DNA of 60,356 bases from [Clostridium] ultunense DSM 10521. GTDB taxonomy: Bacteria; Bacillota; Clostridia; Tissierellales; Tepidimicrobiaceae. Below, in pieces: positions 45,912 through 55,724 of this stretch. Position numbers and translations under genes: made by a program. Each line of letters begins with the position of its first letter. Position 1 is the first letter of the stretch. The stretch spans positions 499,708 to 560,063 of the forward strand of contig NZ_AZSU01000003.1 of NCBI RefSeq assembly GCF_000511955.1, written 5' to 3'. Under the pieces are notes generated by a model that saw only the letters and a program-made list of their open reading frames with translations, was not told where the DNA came from and did no database searches.

Positions 45912-46640
45912 TTATCCAATTATTTGAAATACTAGTATCCCTACTATTATACCTAATAATCCACCAAGTATTACTTCCATTAAACTATGTATCCTACCCT
46001 CTATCCTGCTTTCCCCCACCAGAATAGCCATTAGATAAGAAAGAGTGGATACTAACATATTATTAGCTATAAAAGCTATTATAGTAGCTATGCAAAAAGA
46101 AACCGCTGCATGTCCACTTACGGTTCCTCCTTGAAAAGGAGTACCTCTTCCCTTATAATATTTGGTCTTCAAAGCAATAGTTAATAATACAACAAGTGCT
46201 AATGCAACAAATGTTAAATGGATAGGAGAATTTTTTATCTTGAACAATACCAAATTTGTTAAAGGATTGAGTCTATCAAAAAAAAGTAAATATCCTACTA
46301 TCAATGAATTGAGGGCAGCTATTAGCACCCCTCCTGCAGCAATATCCTTTGCTAAACGAGCTAATGGATGGTAGTCTTCTGTTATTAAATCTACAGTCCT
46401 TTCTATTGCTGTATTAATCATTTCTGCAATTAGCACTAAGGCTATTGAAAAAAACAAGATCAGTAATTCCAGTCTAGTAAAATCAAAAAATAGGCTAAGT
46501 ATTATAACTATGGTAGCTATTATAAAATGGATCCTCATGTTTTTTTCAGTCTTCAAGGTATAAATAATACCGGATACTGCATAATTAAAACTTTCAATTA
46601 AACTCCTGGATTTCATTTTAAGGCTAATCTTCCCTTCCAT
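45912..46640 (-). CDS. Diacylglycerol/undecaprenol kinase fused to PAP2-like domain
   Basis: 242 residues. N-terminal DagK domain (about 8-125) with E-M-I-N-T-A-I-E-R-x-V-D, three membrane helices; C-terminal PAP2-like domain (about 135-242) with V-S-G-H-A-A-V and G-R-I-H-S-L-M-E-V. The kinase part phosphorylates undecaprenol (or diacylglycerol); the second part is a lipid phosphatase type, so opposite activities may sit in one protein. The phosphatase motif 1 is only partly evident, so activity of that half is uncertain. Confidence 0.88.
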   Translation of the reverse strand: MEGKISLKMKSRSLIESFNYAVSGIIYTLKTEKNMRIHFIIATIVIILSLFFDFTRLELLILFFSIALVLIAEMINTAIERTVDLITEDYHPLARLAKDIAAGGVLIAALNSLIVGYLLFFDRLNPLTNLVLFKIKNSPIHLTFVALALVVLLTIALKTKYYKGRGTPFQGGTVSGHAAVSFCIATIIAFIANNMLVSTLSYLMAILVGESRIEGRIHSLMEVILGGLLGIIVGILVFQIIG

Positions 46641-47088
46641 TTTTAAATATCTTTAGTTTTTCCATTACCTCTTTCTCTTTATTTCGCATAGTGAGTTTTT
46701 CATTTTCATTCATATGATCATAACCTAGTAAATGTAACATGCTATGGACTGTTAAATAGGATATTTCTCTAACAAAGGAATGGCCATATTCTATCGATTG
46801 CTCTAAGGTCTTCTCTGCAGATATTACGATATCGCCTAGCATAGGTACTGGAAATTGAGACTCATCCTGTTCCATAGGAAAGGATAAGACATCAGTTTCC
46901 CTATCAACTTTTCTATATTCCCTGTTTAATTTCCTAATCTCTTCATTGTCTACAAAAGTTAAACTGATTTCGTAGTTTAAGGATTTGCCTTCTAATAATA
47001 AGGTTTCCTTAATGGCATTCTCTACCGCCTCAAATATATCTTTATCCAGTTTTACTTTATCCTGTCTATCATCTATATACAACTCCAT
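46624..47088 (-). CDS. ybeY: Endoribonuclease YbeY
   Basis: About 154 residues. The metal site H-S-M-L-H-L-L-G-Y-D-H is at about 118-128. I favour ATG 47088, about 12 bases after AAGGAG; ATG 47100 abuts that site and also lies in the end of pgpH. YbeY takes part in 16S rRNA 3' maturation and ribosome quality control. The phoH-pgpH-ybeY-dgkA order is conserved. Confidence 0.94.
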   Translation of the reverse strand: MELYIDDRQDKVKLDKDIFEAVENAIKETLLLEGKSLNYEISLTFVDNEEIRKLNREYRKVDRETDVLSFPMEQDESQFPVPMLGDIVISAEKTLEQSIEYGHSFVREISYLTVHSMLHLLGYDHMNENEKLTMRNKEKEVMEKLKIFKNGRED

Positions 47089-47092
47089 AAAT

Positions 47093-49201
47093 TTAAGCAT
47101 CTCCTTTTTCCTTAACCAAATCCAAATTAGGATATTCTATCCTTTCATGGAAAATGCCCATCATAACCGATGAAAAGGCATTGGCTATAGTATTTAAGTT
47201 TTTTAGAGTTAAATCACATTCCTCTAATTGGCCATCTTCCAATTTCCCTTTGATAATATTTCTTATCATCTCTTCTATATTTTTTTTCGTTGGTTCCTTT
47301 ATAGATCTAACAGCAGCCTCCGTTGAATCTGCCAGCATAACTATGGCTGCTTCCTTAGTTTGAGGTTTAGGTCCTAAATACCTAAAATCTTCTATCTTAA
47401 CTTCTGATAGTTCATTTTCTTTTGCTTTATGATAGAAATAGAAAACCACCGTATCTCCATGATGCTGAGCTATAATATCTATTATTTCCTTTGGCAATCT
47501 ATTTTTCTTCCCTAATGCAACTCCATCTTTAATATGATTGGTAATTATTAGGGTACTCATATTAGGCTGCAATTTATCATGAGGGTTGTCCGACCCCAAT
47601 TGATTTTCCTTAAAAAAATAAGGTCGAATAAGCTTCCCTATATCGTGGTAATAAGCCCCTACCCTAGATATTAGAGGATCTGCCCCTACCACTTCTGCAG
47701 CCCTTTCGCTTAAATTTCCTACTATTATACTATGATGATAAGTTCCTGGAGCTTCTATTAGCAATCGCTTTAACAAAGGTTGATTTGGGTTAGATAACTC
47801 TAATAATTTTAAAGGAGTTAATACTTCAAATACATTTTCCCAAATAGGCAAAGTTCCGATAGTAAGAATTGCACAAAATATTCCATTTAAAAACCCATAT
47901 CCGCCTTTTATTAATATATCCATAAATTCTAATTTTTTTATCAGTCCAAAAGATAATATAGTTAATAAATTAGAAATCCCTATCAATAATCCATTAATTA
48001 GAATATTGTATCTCTGTTGTTGTTTAATTACCAAAAACGCACCTACACTCCCACCTATTAAATACATTGTCATTAAGGTATCATCAAGTTTTAAAATAAA
48101 ACTCAAAATAAAAACTAAAAAGATATTTACAATTAAAGATAGCTTTATATCTAATAGAATGGCAATGAGCAATGCCCCCGTAGATACAGGTATAATAAAA
48201 GGAGAAATATTATATATTCCTTGAGATATTAATATTAGGGCTGTAACTATTATCAATAGAATCAGTAATCTATTTCCCTCCAATATTTCTGGATTAAAAT
48301 AGAATATATATCCAAAAACCACCGTCTCTAATAGTAATATTAATACAATAATCCCCAATACAGTTCTTCTATCATACCCTTCTTTCTCTTTCAACAGCCC
48401 CAACTCTTTGATTAAGTCCAATGTATTGCTATCTATTCTATCTCCCTTCCTTACAATTACTTGATGTTCCTTAATTATTACCGGTTCAACCTTTTCCACT
48501 TCCTCGTCAATTCTACGTTGAGTTGCTTCTTCATCCATAAATTTGTTCGGTTGGATGGTGTTATTTATAAGGGAAATTCCTAATTCTTTTTTATTGTCAC
48601 TAATATCAATAGATTCAAATATCTTTTCAATATTTTCTTTTTCATATTCTAAGTCTTCTTCTTTAATACCCGCTGCCATTATTTGATTTGTCAAATCGTT
48701 GATGATATTTTCAAAACTAATTAATTCATCAGATTCCATCCTTAAAGCTGTTTGATACTCATTTCTAGAAAGAAGAATCCTAGATTCTTCTACCAATAAA
48801 TCTGTCTTTTTACTTACGCCAATACTTTGGTCTAATTGGAATTCCCTAACCGTATCAAAAAATTCTTTAATAGTTGCCTTCATAGTCATCTGTACCGAAG
48901 GGCTAAGTCGGTATCTAGGTTCTACTCTATCAGAGGCTTCCTTTTTTAGCTGTTCAGTAGCCTGTTTATCAACAATATCTTTAGTTGCTCTAATTTCCAG
49001 CGGTGCAGCATCTCCAACCTTAACATTAATCCTTTTAGTCTCTACTTTTTGAATGGTAACAAAAAAAAGGACCATTGTGAAAATTAGTATTAAAAAAATA
49101 TTGAAATATAGTTTGTTTTTCCTAATATTGAAAGTTGTCTCTTTGCAATTATTGCCATTGATCTCCTTTGAACTTTTTTTCATTTGGGATTTCCCCCTCA
49201 T
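47093..49201 (-). CDS. pgpH: Membrane HD phosphohydrolase (PgpH/YqfF family)
   Basis: Up to 702 residues; ATG 49183 with GAGGGGG upstream is the likelier start, the ATG at 49201 overlapping the phoH stop as ATGA. One N-terminal membrane helix, a large extracellular 7TMR-HDED region (about 55-265), seven membrane helices (about 275-465), then a cytosolic HD domain with Y-H-H-S and Y-Y-H-D-I-G-K-L (about 485-515). The family hydrolyses cyclic-di-AMP. Confidence 0.93.
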   Translation of the reverse strand: MRGKSQMKKSSKEINGNNCKETTFNIRKNKLYFNIFLILIFTMVLFFVTIQKVETKRINVKVGDAAPLEIRATKDIVDKQATEQLKKEASDRVEPRYRLSPSVQMTMKATIKEFFDTVREFQLDQSIGVSKKTDLLVEESRILLSRNEYQTALRMESDELISFENIINDLTNQIMAAGIKEEDLEYEKENIEKIFESIDISDNKKELGISLINNTIQPNKFMDEEATQRRIDEEVEKVEPVIIKEHQVIVRKGDRIDSNTLDLIKELGLLKEKEGYDRRTVLGIIVLILLLETVVFGYIFYFNPEILEGNRLLILLIIVTALILISQGIYNISPFIIPVSTGALLIAILLDIKLSLIVNIFLVFILSFILKLDDTLMTMYLIGGSVGAFLVIKQQQRYNILINGLLIGISNLLTILSFGLIKKLEFMDILIKGGYGFLNGIFCAILTIGTLPIWENVFEVLTPLKLLELSNPNQPLLKRLLIEAPGTYHHSIIVGNLSERAAEVVGADPLISRVGAYYHDIGKLIRPYFFKENQLGSDNPHDKLQPNMSTLIITNHIKDGVALGKKNRLPKEIIDIIAQHHGDTVVFYFYHKAKENELSEVKIEDFRYLGPKPQTKEAAIVMLADSTEAAVRSIKEPTKKNIEEMIRNIIKGKLEDGQLEECDLTLKNLNTIANAFSSVMMGIFHERIEYPNLDLVKEKGDA

Positions 49202-50178
49202 TTTTCTATCTTTATGTGCTTTTCGTGTTTTTCATAAGCTTCAATTATTTTTTGAACCAATGGATGTCTTACTATATCATATTTCGATAGATATACAAAT
49301 TCAATGCCTTCCACATTGGAAAGTATCTTTGATACGGTAACCAAACCTGAAGTTCTGCCTTTAGATAAGTCAATTTGAGTAATATCTCCAGTAATTATTG
49401 CCTTTGATCCAAAACCTAGCCTAGTTAAAAACATTTTCATCTGCTCATTAGTAGTATTTTGAGCTTCATCTAATATTACATAAGCAGAATCTAAGGTTCT
49501 TCCTCTCATATATGCTAAAGGCGCCACTTCTATTAAGTTTTTTTCCATTAATTTTAAATAGGTCTCAGCACCTAATATATCAAATAATGCATCATAAATA
49601 GGTTTAAGATAAGGGTCTACTTTTTCTTGTAAATCTCCAGGCAAAAAACCTAAACTTTCTCCAGCTTCAACAGCCGGTCTAGTTAAAATTATCCTATTCA
49701 CTTCCTTATTCTTAAATGCATTAACTGCCATAGCCATAGCTAAATAAGTTTTCCCAGTGCCTGCGGGTCCTATGCCAAAGACTATGTCGTTATTTTTAAT
49801 ACTGTCAACATATCTTTTTTGCCCTAATGTTTTAGGCTTTATGCTCTTACCCGATGCTGTAATACATACAATATCGTTTAATAAATCCTTTACCTTTTCT
49901 TCTTTTCCTTCAAGTATTAACTGGATAGTATATCTTAACTCTTGTTTAGTTAGTTTTTTCTGACTTCTTATTATCTCAGCTAATTTTTCAATCAACCTCT
50001 CTCCTAATTTAGCCGAAAGTCTATCTCCTTTTATAACAATATTACCATCCCTTAAAACTACCTCAACCCCTAGCTCTTTCTCAATTATTTTTATATTTTC
50101 GTCTAGCTTTCCAAATAATTGAGATATTAGCTGATTATCTTCAATATATATTTGTCTCTCTTCCTGTACTTTTGTCAA
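49198..50178 (-). CDS. PhoH family ATPase
   Basis: 326 residues. An N-terminal KH-like region, then the PhoH ATPase with Walker A G-P-A-G-T-G-K-T (about 137-144) and Walker B Y-V-I-L-D-E-A-Q-N (about 230-238). An RNA-helicase-like cytoplasmic protein; biological role not settled, but its genetic link to ybeY suggests RNA metabolism. Overlaps pgpH by 4 bases. Confidence 0.93.
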   Translation of the reverse strand: MTKVQEERQIYIEDNQLISQLFGKLDENIKIIEKELGVEVVLRDGNIVIKGDRLSAKLGERLIEKLAEIIRSQKKLTKQELRYTIQLILEGKEEKVKDLLNDIVCITASGKSIKPKTLGQKRYVDSIKNNDIVFGIGPAGTGKTYLAMAMAVNAFKNKEVNRIILTRPAVEAGESLGFLPGDLQEKVDPYLKPIYDALFDILGAETYLKLMEKNLIEVAPLAYMRGRTLDSAYVILDEAQNTTNEQMKMFLTRLGFGSKAIITGDITQIDLSKGRTSGLVTVSKILSNVEGIEFVYLSKYDIVRHPLVQKIIEAYEKHEKHIKIEK

Positions 50179-50191
50179 ACTTTATCCTCCC

Positions 50192-51379
50192 TTAATCTAT
50201 ATTAATGATTATTTTTTCTCCAATATCTTCAATGACTTCTAAAGTCGCATAAGTTGAAAGTATACCACCTTTGATATAATGTTTTACGTCCTTAGATTCT
50301 ATTTGAGCATTTTGAGGCAATTGTTTATTTAGTTCCTCTATAGCTTTAATATGGGTAGATTGTTTTAAAAAATCTATATTTTGTTTTATCTCCTTTTTTT
50401 CTACCTCCTTAAACTGATGAATCAATATTTTAATTGGTAAATCCATATCCATGTCAAAAAATTTTACCTCTTTCACTTCCTCAATATAATCAGCATAAGG
50501 AATTTCCCCTTTAAAGAATTGAACTCCTTTTTGACCAATCTTTAATTCTCGCCTTTCATACACTCTTCCCGTTTCTTCTTTAACAGCCTTCACTATTGGT
50601 TCATCTATTCTATAATTGTACACTGTTTTGGCTAGAACTTCTCCATCTGCATGGACCAGGATCTGCTCCTCTGAATACTCATCGGAAATCAATCCAGTTA
50701 TTAGGATTTGTCCTTTTTTTACTACATCTCCTTTTCGCACCAATGCTTTTCCATTCCTGGCAATAGCCTTAACTATTACCCCTTTTTTTGCTGCAACTAT
50801 ATTGCATGGTGTATCCGTATGAATTTTTTCTGGTGGTAAATCCTGCTCCTTTACTTCTATTATTAGCTTTGTCCCCTTAATTTCAACGGACAAAAAAGAA
50901 AAGGTATCGAATTCATTTAGCAATAAATGCTTTGTATAATCTTTATCTATTTTATACTTTATTATACCATTTTTTATATCCTCTTTTTCTAATATTTTCA
51001 TAATGTCTTCTGTTTTTACCCTTTCATTTCCTATAATTTCAATGTTCCAAATTAAAGAAGATAAAAAAATAATTATTCCTAGAAAAAGTAAGAAACCAAA
51101 AGCAAGCATCTTCCTATGTTTTAACCTATAGATAATAAAGGGAAGACCTCTTTTATCTATTATTTCTACTCTACAACCTACCCTCTTTACTATTTCCTTC
51201 AAGGCCCTAAAGCCTTCGATTGTAACCTTCATCTCCAATATCGTATGTCCTATCCTATTAATATCCCAAAGATATATATCTCTGGTTGCAGCTAAGTTTA
51301 AAAACCTTTCCAAGGTCAGCCCTTCAACCTTAATAATAACATATCCTTTTAAAAAATTCCACGCCTTTATAACCTCCAT
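50192..51379 (-). CDS. yqfD: Sporulation protein YqfD
   Basis: 395 residues with a cytosolic N-terminus, one membrane helix (about 91-110) and a large outer domain. Family members are needed for spore formation in Bacillus, made in the mother cell. Lies between yqfC and phoH, the conserved order. Confidence 0.9.
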   Translation of the reverse strand: MEVIKAWNFLKGYVIIKVEGLTLERFLNLAATRDIYLWDINRIGHTILEMKVTIEGFRALKEIVKRVGCRVEIIDKRGLPFIIYRLKHRKMLAFGFLLFLGIIIFLSSLIWNIEIIGNERVKTEDIMKILEKEDIKNGIIKYKIDKDYTKHLLLNEFDTFSFLSVEIKGTKLIIEVKEQDLPPEKIHTDTPCNIVAAKKGVIVKAIARNGKALVRKGDVVKKGQILITGLISDEYSEEQILVHADGEVLAKTVYNYRIDEPIVKAVKEETGRVYERRELKIGQKGVQFFKGEIPYADYIEEVKEVKFFDMDMDLPIKILIHQFKEVEKKEIKQNIDFLKQSTHIKAIEELNKQLPQNAQIESKDVKHYIKGGILSTYATLEVIEDIGEKIIINID

Positions 51380-51390
51380 AATAACACTCC

Positions 51391-51675
51391 TTAAGAGTAT
51401 ATTTCTATTTTTTCAATATTCCCTTTAACTATTATCTCTTCAGAAAGAATTGTCTTTAATTCCATACTGTTTCCTGTTACTTTAATTATTCCTATACTAG
51501 AGTTAATTCTGAGGATTTCTTGTGTATACTCTACAATGCCTTTATGGTTAGAGATATTCAGTTGAATATTTCCAATCATAGTGATTTTAGGCAAATCTAA
51601 TACTACATCTTTAGGTAGTTCTAAAGCTTCCGAAATATTATATTTGAAATTCTCCATTCTATTTTTCATCGACAA
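51391..51675 (-). CDS. yqfC: Sporulation protein YqfC (YabP family)
   Basis: 94 residues, small beta-rich YabP/YqfC protein (L-D-L-P-K-I-T-M-I-G, residues 25-34). In Bacillus it is a mother-cell sporulation protein. Its presence with yqfD supports a spore-forming host. Confidence 0.88.
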   Translation of the reverse strand: MSMKNRMENFKYNISEALELPKDVVLDLPKITMIGNIQLNISNHKGIVEYTQEILRINSSIGIIKVTGNSMELKTILSEEIIVKGNIEKIEIYS

Positions 51676-51730
51676 ATCCCCCTCTTAACAATTTATGCCC
51701 TATACAATATGAGTATTACTAAGGAATAAG

Positions 51731-51760
51731 AAAAAACATATAGTTTCCTATATGCTTTTT
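51731..51760 (-). terminator. Terminator after the 149-aa gene
   Basis: On the minus strand CATATAG pairs with CTATATG over GAAA and is followed by TTTTTTCTT. It overlaps the stop codon of the preceding gene and separates it from yqfC. Confidence 0.7.
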
Positions 51761-52197
51761 CTCATATTTCTAAGGCTCTTAGGCTCGGATAATATTTCAG
51801 AATATATTATGCCTCTCAAGATATCATTTTTAAATTCCTCTTTTGACTTTTTTGTTTCCTTCCCTTCAATCCCTTTTTCTATAGAAGATTGAATTTCATC
51901 TTTGTATAATTTGGATGTATAACTTTCTTCCTTTATTGTCCACATCTCCAGTATTCTCTCATCTCTTAAAGGCCTTGTTCTTTCTTTTGGCAATTCTTTC
52001 TTTACCTTAGGCTTTAGAACATTTTCTTTTTCCTTATTCAATGTTAATACTGTAGATTCCATACTACCAGATTGACTGCTTAACTGTTCCTTTCTTTTTC
52101 TCCTGGCCTTTTCAATCTTCTTCTTATCCTTTACACTCTTTAAAACAATATCAATTAGAATCATAAAAATAAAGAATAATAAACCTCTTGGGAACAT
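51748..52197 (-). CDS. Unknown protein in the floA cluster, 149 aa
   Basis: Not recognised. One N-terminal membrane helix (about 3-19), then a strongly charged, Lys/Glu-rich cytosolic part (about 22-110) and a short C-terminal conserved-looking piece (I-L-R-G-I-I-Y-S-E-I-L-S-E-P). 12 bases after floA, so it may be a membrane partner of the flotillin. Charged linkers of this type also occur in small cell-envelope proteins. Confidence 0.7.
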   Translation of the reverse strand: MFPRGLLFFIFMILIDIVLKSVKDKKKIEKARRKRKEQLSSQSGSMESTVLTLNKEKENVLKPKVKKELPKERTRPLRDERILEMWTIKEESYTSKLYKDEIQSSIEKGIEGKETKKSKEEFKNDILRGIIYSEILSEPKSLRNMRKSI

Positions 52198-52209
52198 TTT
52201 TTCGCCCCC

Positions 52210-53196
52210 TTAATCTTGTTTCTTATCATCATCAGCCATCCTAGATATTGAATTTCTCATATCAGTATCAGCTAATATATTTCTCATGTTGTAATAGTCC
52301 ATAAATCCCATATTCCCTTCTTTTAACGCACTAGCTATAGCAAGAGGTACTTCAGCTTCTGCTTCTACTACTTTGGCTTTCATCGCTTGAACTTCTGCCA
52401 CCATTTCTTGTTCTTTAGCTACCGCCATAGCTCTTCTTTCTTCTGCTTTAGCCTGAGCTATACGCTTGTCAGCTTCTGCCTGTTCTGTTTGAAGTTTTGC
52501 CCCTATATTTCTTCCAACGTCAACGTCTGCAATGTCAATAGATAGTATTTCAAATGCAGTTCCTGAATCTAATCCCTTATCAAGGACAGTTTTAGATATT
52601 AAATCTGGATTTTCCAATACATCCTTATGGGAACCAGAACTACCTACGGTAGTAACAATACCCTCTCCTACCCTAGCAATAATGGTTTCTTCTCCTGCTC
52701 CCCCCACTAATCGTTCAATATTGGCTCTGACTGTAACTCTAGCCTTGGCAATAACCTCTATTCCATCTTTAGCAACTGCTGCAATTTGAGGTGTTTCTAT
52801 TACCTTTGGATTAACACTTACCTGTACCGCTTCTAATACATTTCTACCTGCTAAATCTATAGCAGCAGCTCTTTCAAATTCTAAAGGAATATTAGCTCTT
52901 TGTGCTGCAATCAATGCATCTACAAGAGTGTTAACATTACCACCTGCAAGATAATGAGCTTCTAGTTTATCTACCCCTAAACTCAATCCTGCCTTAGTAG
53001 CTTTAATCATGGGATTAACAATTCTTGAAGGTATGACCCTCCTTAATCTCATACCAATTAAAGTACCAATCCTGATTTTAACCCCTGAAAAGAAAGCTGT
53101 AATCCATAATCCAACAGGTATAAAAGTGAAGAATAACATTACTAAAATAATAATTAATAAAGCAATACCTATCGTAAACACAAATGATCCCGGCAT
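52210..53196 (-). CDS. floA: Flotillin-like protein FloA (YqfA)
   Basis: 328 residues. An N-terminal membrane hairpin (about 4-35), PHB/SPFH domain and a coiled-coil tail rich in Ala and Glu (about 230-290, [12 protein letters not shown]). It organises fluid membrane microdomains. Pairs with the upstream NfeD protein, 3 bases away. Confidence 0.94.
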   Translation of the reverse strand: MPGSFVFTIGIALLIIILVMLFFTFIPVGLWITAFFSGVKIRIGTLIGMRLRRVIPSRIVNPMIKATKAGLSLGVDKLEAHYLAGGNVNTLVDALIAAQRANIPLEFERAAAIDLAGRNVLEAVQVSVNPKVIETPQIAAVAKDGIEVIAKARVTVRANIERLVGGAGEETIIARVGEGIVTTVGSSGSHKDVLENPDLISKTVLDKGLDSGTAFEILSIDIADVDVGRNIGAKLQTEQAEADKRIAQAKAEERRAMAVAKEQEMVAEVQAMKAKVVEAEAEVPLAIASALKEGNMGFMDYYNMRNILADTDMRNSISRMADDDKKQD

Positions 53197-53199
53197 AAA

Positions 53200-54483
53200 T
53201 TAAACCCTCCTAACAATTATTTTTGATCCTTCTACCCTTACTACTTCAATATTAGTTTGTTTTGGTATAAATGTTCCATCAGATAGTGCATCTAATCTTT
53301 TGCCATCTATTTCAATAATCCCTGAAGGGCGAAGTTCTGAAATGGTAATTCCTTCTTTTCCTAAATATTCATCTTTAGTAAAAGAACTTAAATATCCTTC
53401 CTCATCTTTTTGATGGGTTGTCAATACTATCTTATCAAGAAACGGACTTCTATGCCCATATTTTACCAACAACATAGTAATTATTGCAGTAATAATAATT
53501 GCTATACTTATAGACATTAGGGCTGTTGATAAAGACCCCATTGCTAATATGGTACCTAATATGACCAGTATTATACCTGAGATGCCAGGTAATCCAAAAC
53601 CAGGCACAATGGCCTCTATAACCAAAAGTATTAATCCAGTAACAAATATAACTAAAGATGTCCATTGGGAATTGCCAGCTATTATATTTCCGCCAAAAAA
53701 TAAACCAAAGGCGATTATACTTATAGTTCCGCCAATTCCAAAACCTGGTGTAAATATTTCTGTTACTAGACCTACGAAACCTATGGTCAATAGTAAAGTA
53801 TTAATATATGGGCTTGACAAAATTTTTGCAACTTTCAATTCCATGCTTTCGTCAATTTTAACAACATTGCTATAGGGAATATTAAAATGGGCAAGTATTT
53901 CATCATAATCATTGGATATAAAATCTGCAATCTCAAATTCTAACGCTTCCCTACTGGTTAGATTAAGCAGTTTACCTTTTTCAGAAACACCAGCAATATA
54001 GATATCTCGGTCTGCCATAGCTTCTATTATTTCAGGATCTCTTCCCCTAAACTGAGCTACATCCCGTAAAAAGCTTCTCCACATGGATAGCACTTTTTCA
54101 GTATTGGGTATGGTTTCTGCTGAACCGATAGTAGAGCTTTCTGCCATAACTACTTTCTCTCCAGCAATAGTAATTAACACACCTGCTGATTCAGCTTTAT
54201 TATTGACTAGAGATATAGTTGGTATATCTAAACCTATAATCAAATTCTTTATCTTTTCAGCTTCATCAATTAATCCTCCGTAGGTATCTATTTCGAAGAT
54301 TATGGCTTTTGGAGAGTTCTTAACGATCTTGTTTAAGGTATCTCGTAAGAAATTATAGGTAGCCCTATTGATTTCTCCTCTGACCGGTATTACATAAACT
54401 TCTCCCTCATCTTCTGCAAAAACGATTCCATTAAAAAAAATTAGAATTAAAAAAACAAAAGCCAAAATTCTATTCTTTCTCAA
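53200..54483 (-). CDS. NfeD-like membrane protease (YqeZ family)
   Basis: 427 residues: signal peptide, ClpP-like serine protease domain (about 28-215) with A-E-S-A-G as the nucleophile site, four to five membrane helices (about 225-355) and a C-terminal OB-like NfeD domain. It is the full-length form that partners FloA. Stop codon is 3 bases before floA. Confidence 0.92.
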   Translation of the reverse strand: MRKNRILAFVFLILIFFNGIVFAEDEGEVYVIPVRGEINRATYNFLRDTLNKIVKNSPKAIIFEIDTYGGLIDEAEKIKNLIIGLDIPTISLVNNKAESAGVLITIAGEKVVMAESSTIGSAETIPNTEKVLSMWRSFLRDVAQFRGRDPEIIEAMADRDIYIAGVSEKGKLLNLTSREALEFEIADFISNDYDEILAHFNIPYSNVVKIDESMELKVAKILSSPYINTLLLTIGFVGLVTEIFTPGFGIGGTISIIAFGLFFGGNIIAGNSQWTSLVIFVTGLILLVIEAIVPGFGLPGISGIILVILGTILAMGSLSTALMSISIAIIITAIITMLLVKYGHRSPFLDKIVLTTHQKDEEGYLSSFTKDEYLGKEGITISELRPSGIIEIDGKRLDALSDGTFIPKQTNIEVVRVEGSKIIVRRV

Positions 54484-54561
54484 AATTTCACCCCCTAATT
54501 CTATTATATTATTACCCTAAAATTTATACAATAAAAATAAAAGTTGAGCCTAGTAAAAAAA

Positions 54562-54582
54562 CCTGGAGTAAAACTCCAGGTC
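54562..54582 (-). terminator. Terminator after yqeY
   Basis: ACCTGGAGT pairs with ACTCCAGGT; TTTTTTTACT follows on the minus strand. Strong intrinsic terminator. Confidence 0.85.
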
Positions 54583-55025
54583 TATTTTAAAATTTCCCTT
54601 ACTATTTTATTAACTGTATTGCCATCAGCTCTACCTTTTACCTTTGGCATTACAGATTTCATCACCATTCCAATATCCTTCATGGATTTTGCATCTACCT
54701 CATCTATGGTCGTTGCCACAATTTTTTTGATTTCTTCTTCAGTAAGTTGTCGGGGTAAATATTCAAGTAAAATATCCATTTCTTTTTCGGTTAAATCAAC
54801 TAAATCTTGCCGATCTCCTTTTTTGAAATCTTCAATGGCATTCTTTTTTTCCTTTAATTGCTTAGAAATTATTTCAATTATTTGCTCATCCTCTAGTTCA
54901 ACCCGATGATCAACCTCTGTCTGTTTTATTGCTGCCCTAACCATAGTAATGGTATTTTTCCTAACAGTATCCTTATTTTTCATGGAAGCCTTTAAATCTT
55001 CCATTAGTTTTTCTTTTAAGGACAT
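54582..55025 (-). CDS. yqeY: GatB/YqeY domain protein
   Basis: 147 residues, a stand-alone YqeY helical protein related to the tRNA-binding tail of GatB (Y-L-P-R-Q-L-T-E-E-E, M-G-x-V-M-K). Thought to relate to tRNA amidation or tRNA binding; role unproven. 15 bases after rpsU, its standard neighbour. Confidence 0.93.
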   Translation of the reverse strand: MSLKEKLMEDLKASMKNKDTVRKNTITMVRAAIKQTEVDHRVELEDEQIIEIISKQLKEKKNAIEDFKKGDRQDLVDLTEKEMDILLEYLPRQLTEEEIKKIVATTIDEVDAKSMKDIGMVMKSVMPKVKGRADGNTVNKIVREILK

Positions 55026-55040
55026 AATTTCACCTTCTTA

Positions 55041-55220
55041 TTAGTATCTTCCCTTTTTTCTTCTAGCTGCTTCAGATTTCTTCTTACGCCTTACACTTGG
55101 TTTTTCATAATGTTCTCTTTTTCTGTATTCGGAAAGAACACCAGCACGGGCACATTGCCTTTTAAACCTTTTTAGTGCATTATCTAGAGACTCGTTTTCT
55201 CCTACTTTAATTTCTGCCAT
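55041..55220 (-). CDS. rpsU: 30S ribosomal protein S21
   Basis: 59 residues from ATG 55220 (MAEIKVG), with GGGAGGGAG just upstream; a longer frame to 55304 is spurious. Very basic C-terminus ([13 protein letters not shown]). S21 sits near the 16S anti-Shine-Dalgarno region on the 30S platform and influences initiation. Confidence 0.97.
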   Translation of the reverse strand: MAEIKVGENESLDNALKRFKRQCARAGVLSEYRKREHYEKPSVRRKKKSEAARRKKGRY

Positions 55221-55331
55221 CGACTTCTCCCTCCCCTCTTCCACTGCAAGAGTGCTCCCATAATATCTATGGAAATCGGAATACAACACTAAATCATTAT
55301 ACATTAAGTTGTAGAATTCTGCAACTAATAT

Positions 55332-55676
55332 TTAACCTGGTGGCCAAGAAAATTTACGTCCTCCTAAAATGTGAAAATGCATATGAGAGACAGTTTGTCC
55401 TCCAAATTCACCACAGTTATTAACAATTCTATAACCTTCCCTATCTATTCCCAATTCCTTAGCCAAATCCTTAATGGTTAAAAATATATGGCTAATTAAA
55501 TTTGAATTCACATCATCTATATCGTTTGCAGATTCTATATGCTCTTTGGGTATTACCAAAACATGAATAGGCGATTGAGGATTAACATCTTTGAAGGCTA
55601 TAACTTTGTCATCTTCATAAATAATTTCAGAAGGTATTTCTTTATTTATTATTTTACAAAATATGCAATCACTCAT
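55332..55676 (-). CDS. HIT family hydrolase (HinT-like)
   Basis: 114 residues. The zinc-like C-x-x-C (C-I-F-C) at the N-terminus and the catalytic His triad H-M-H-F-H near residue 100. HinT enzymes cleave nucleoside phosphoramidates and acyl-adenylates, often those derived from aminoacyl-tRNA synthetases. Usual neighbour of mtaB. Confidence 0.94.
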   Translation of the reverse strand: MSDCIFCKIINKEIPSEIIYEDDKVIAFKDVNPQSPIHVLVIPKEHIESANDIDDVNSNLISHIFLTIKDLAKELGIDREGYRIVNNCGEFGGQTVSHMHFHILGGRKFSWPPG

Positions 55677-55724
55677 ATTTTCACCTCCCCTATTGCCTTA
55701 TACATAATATATTCTATAAAAATT

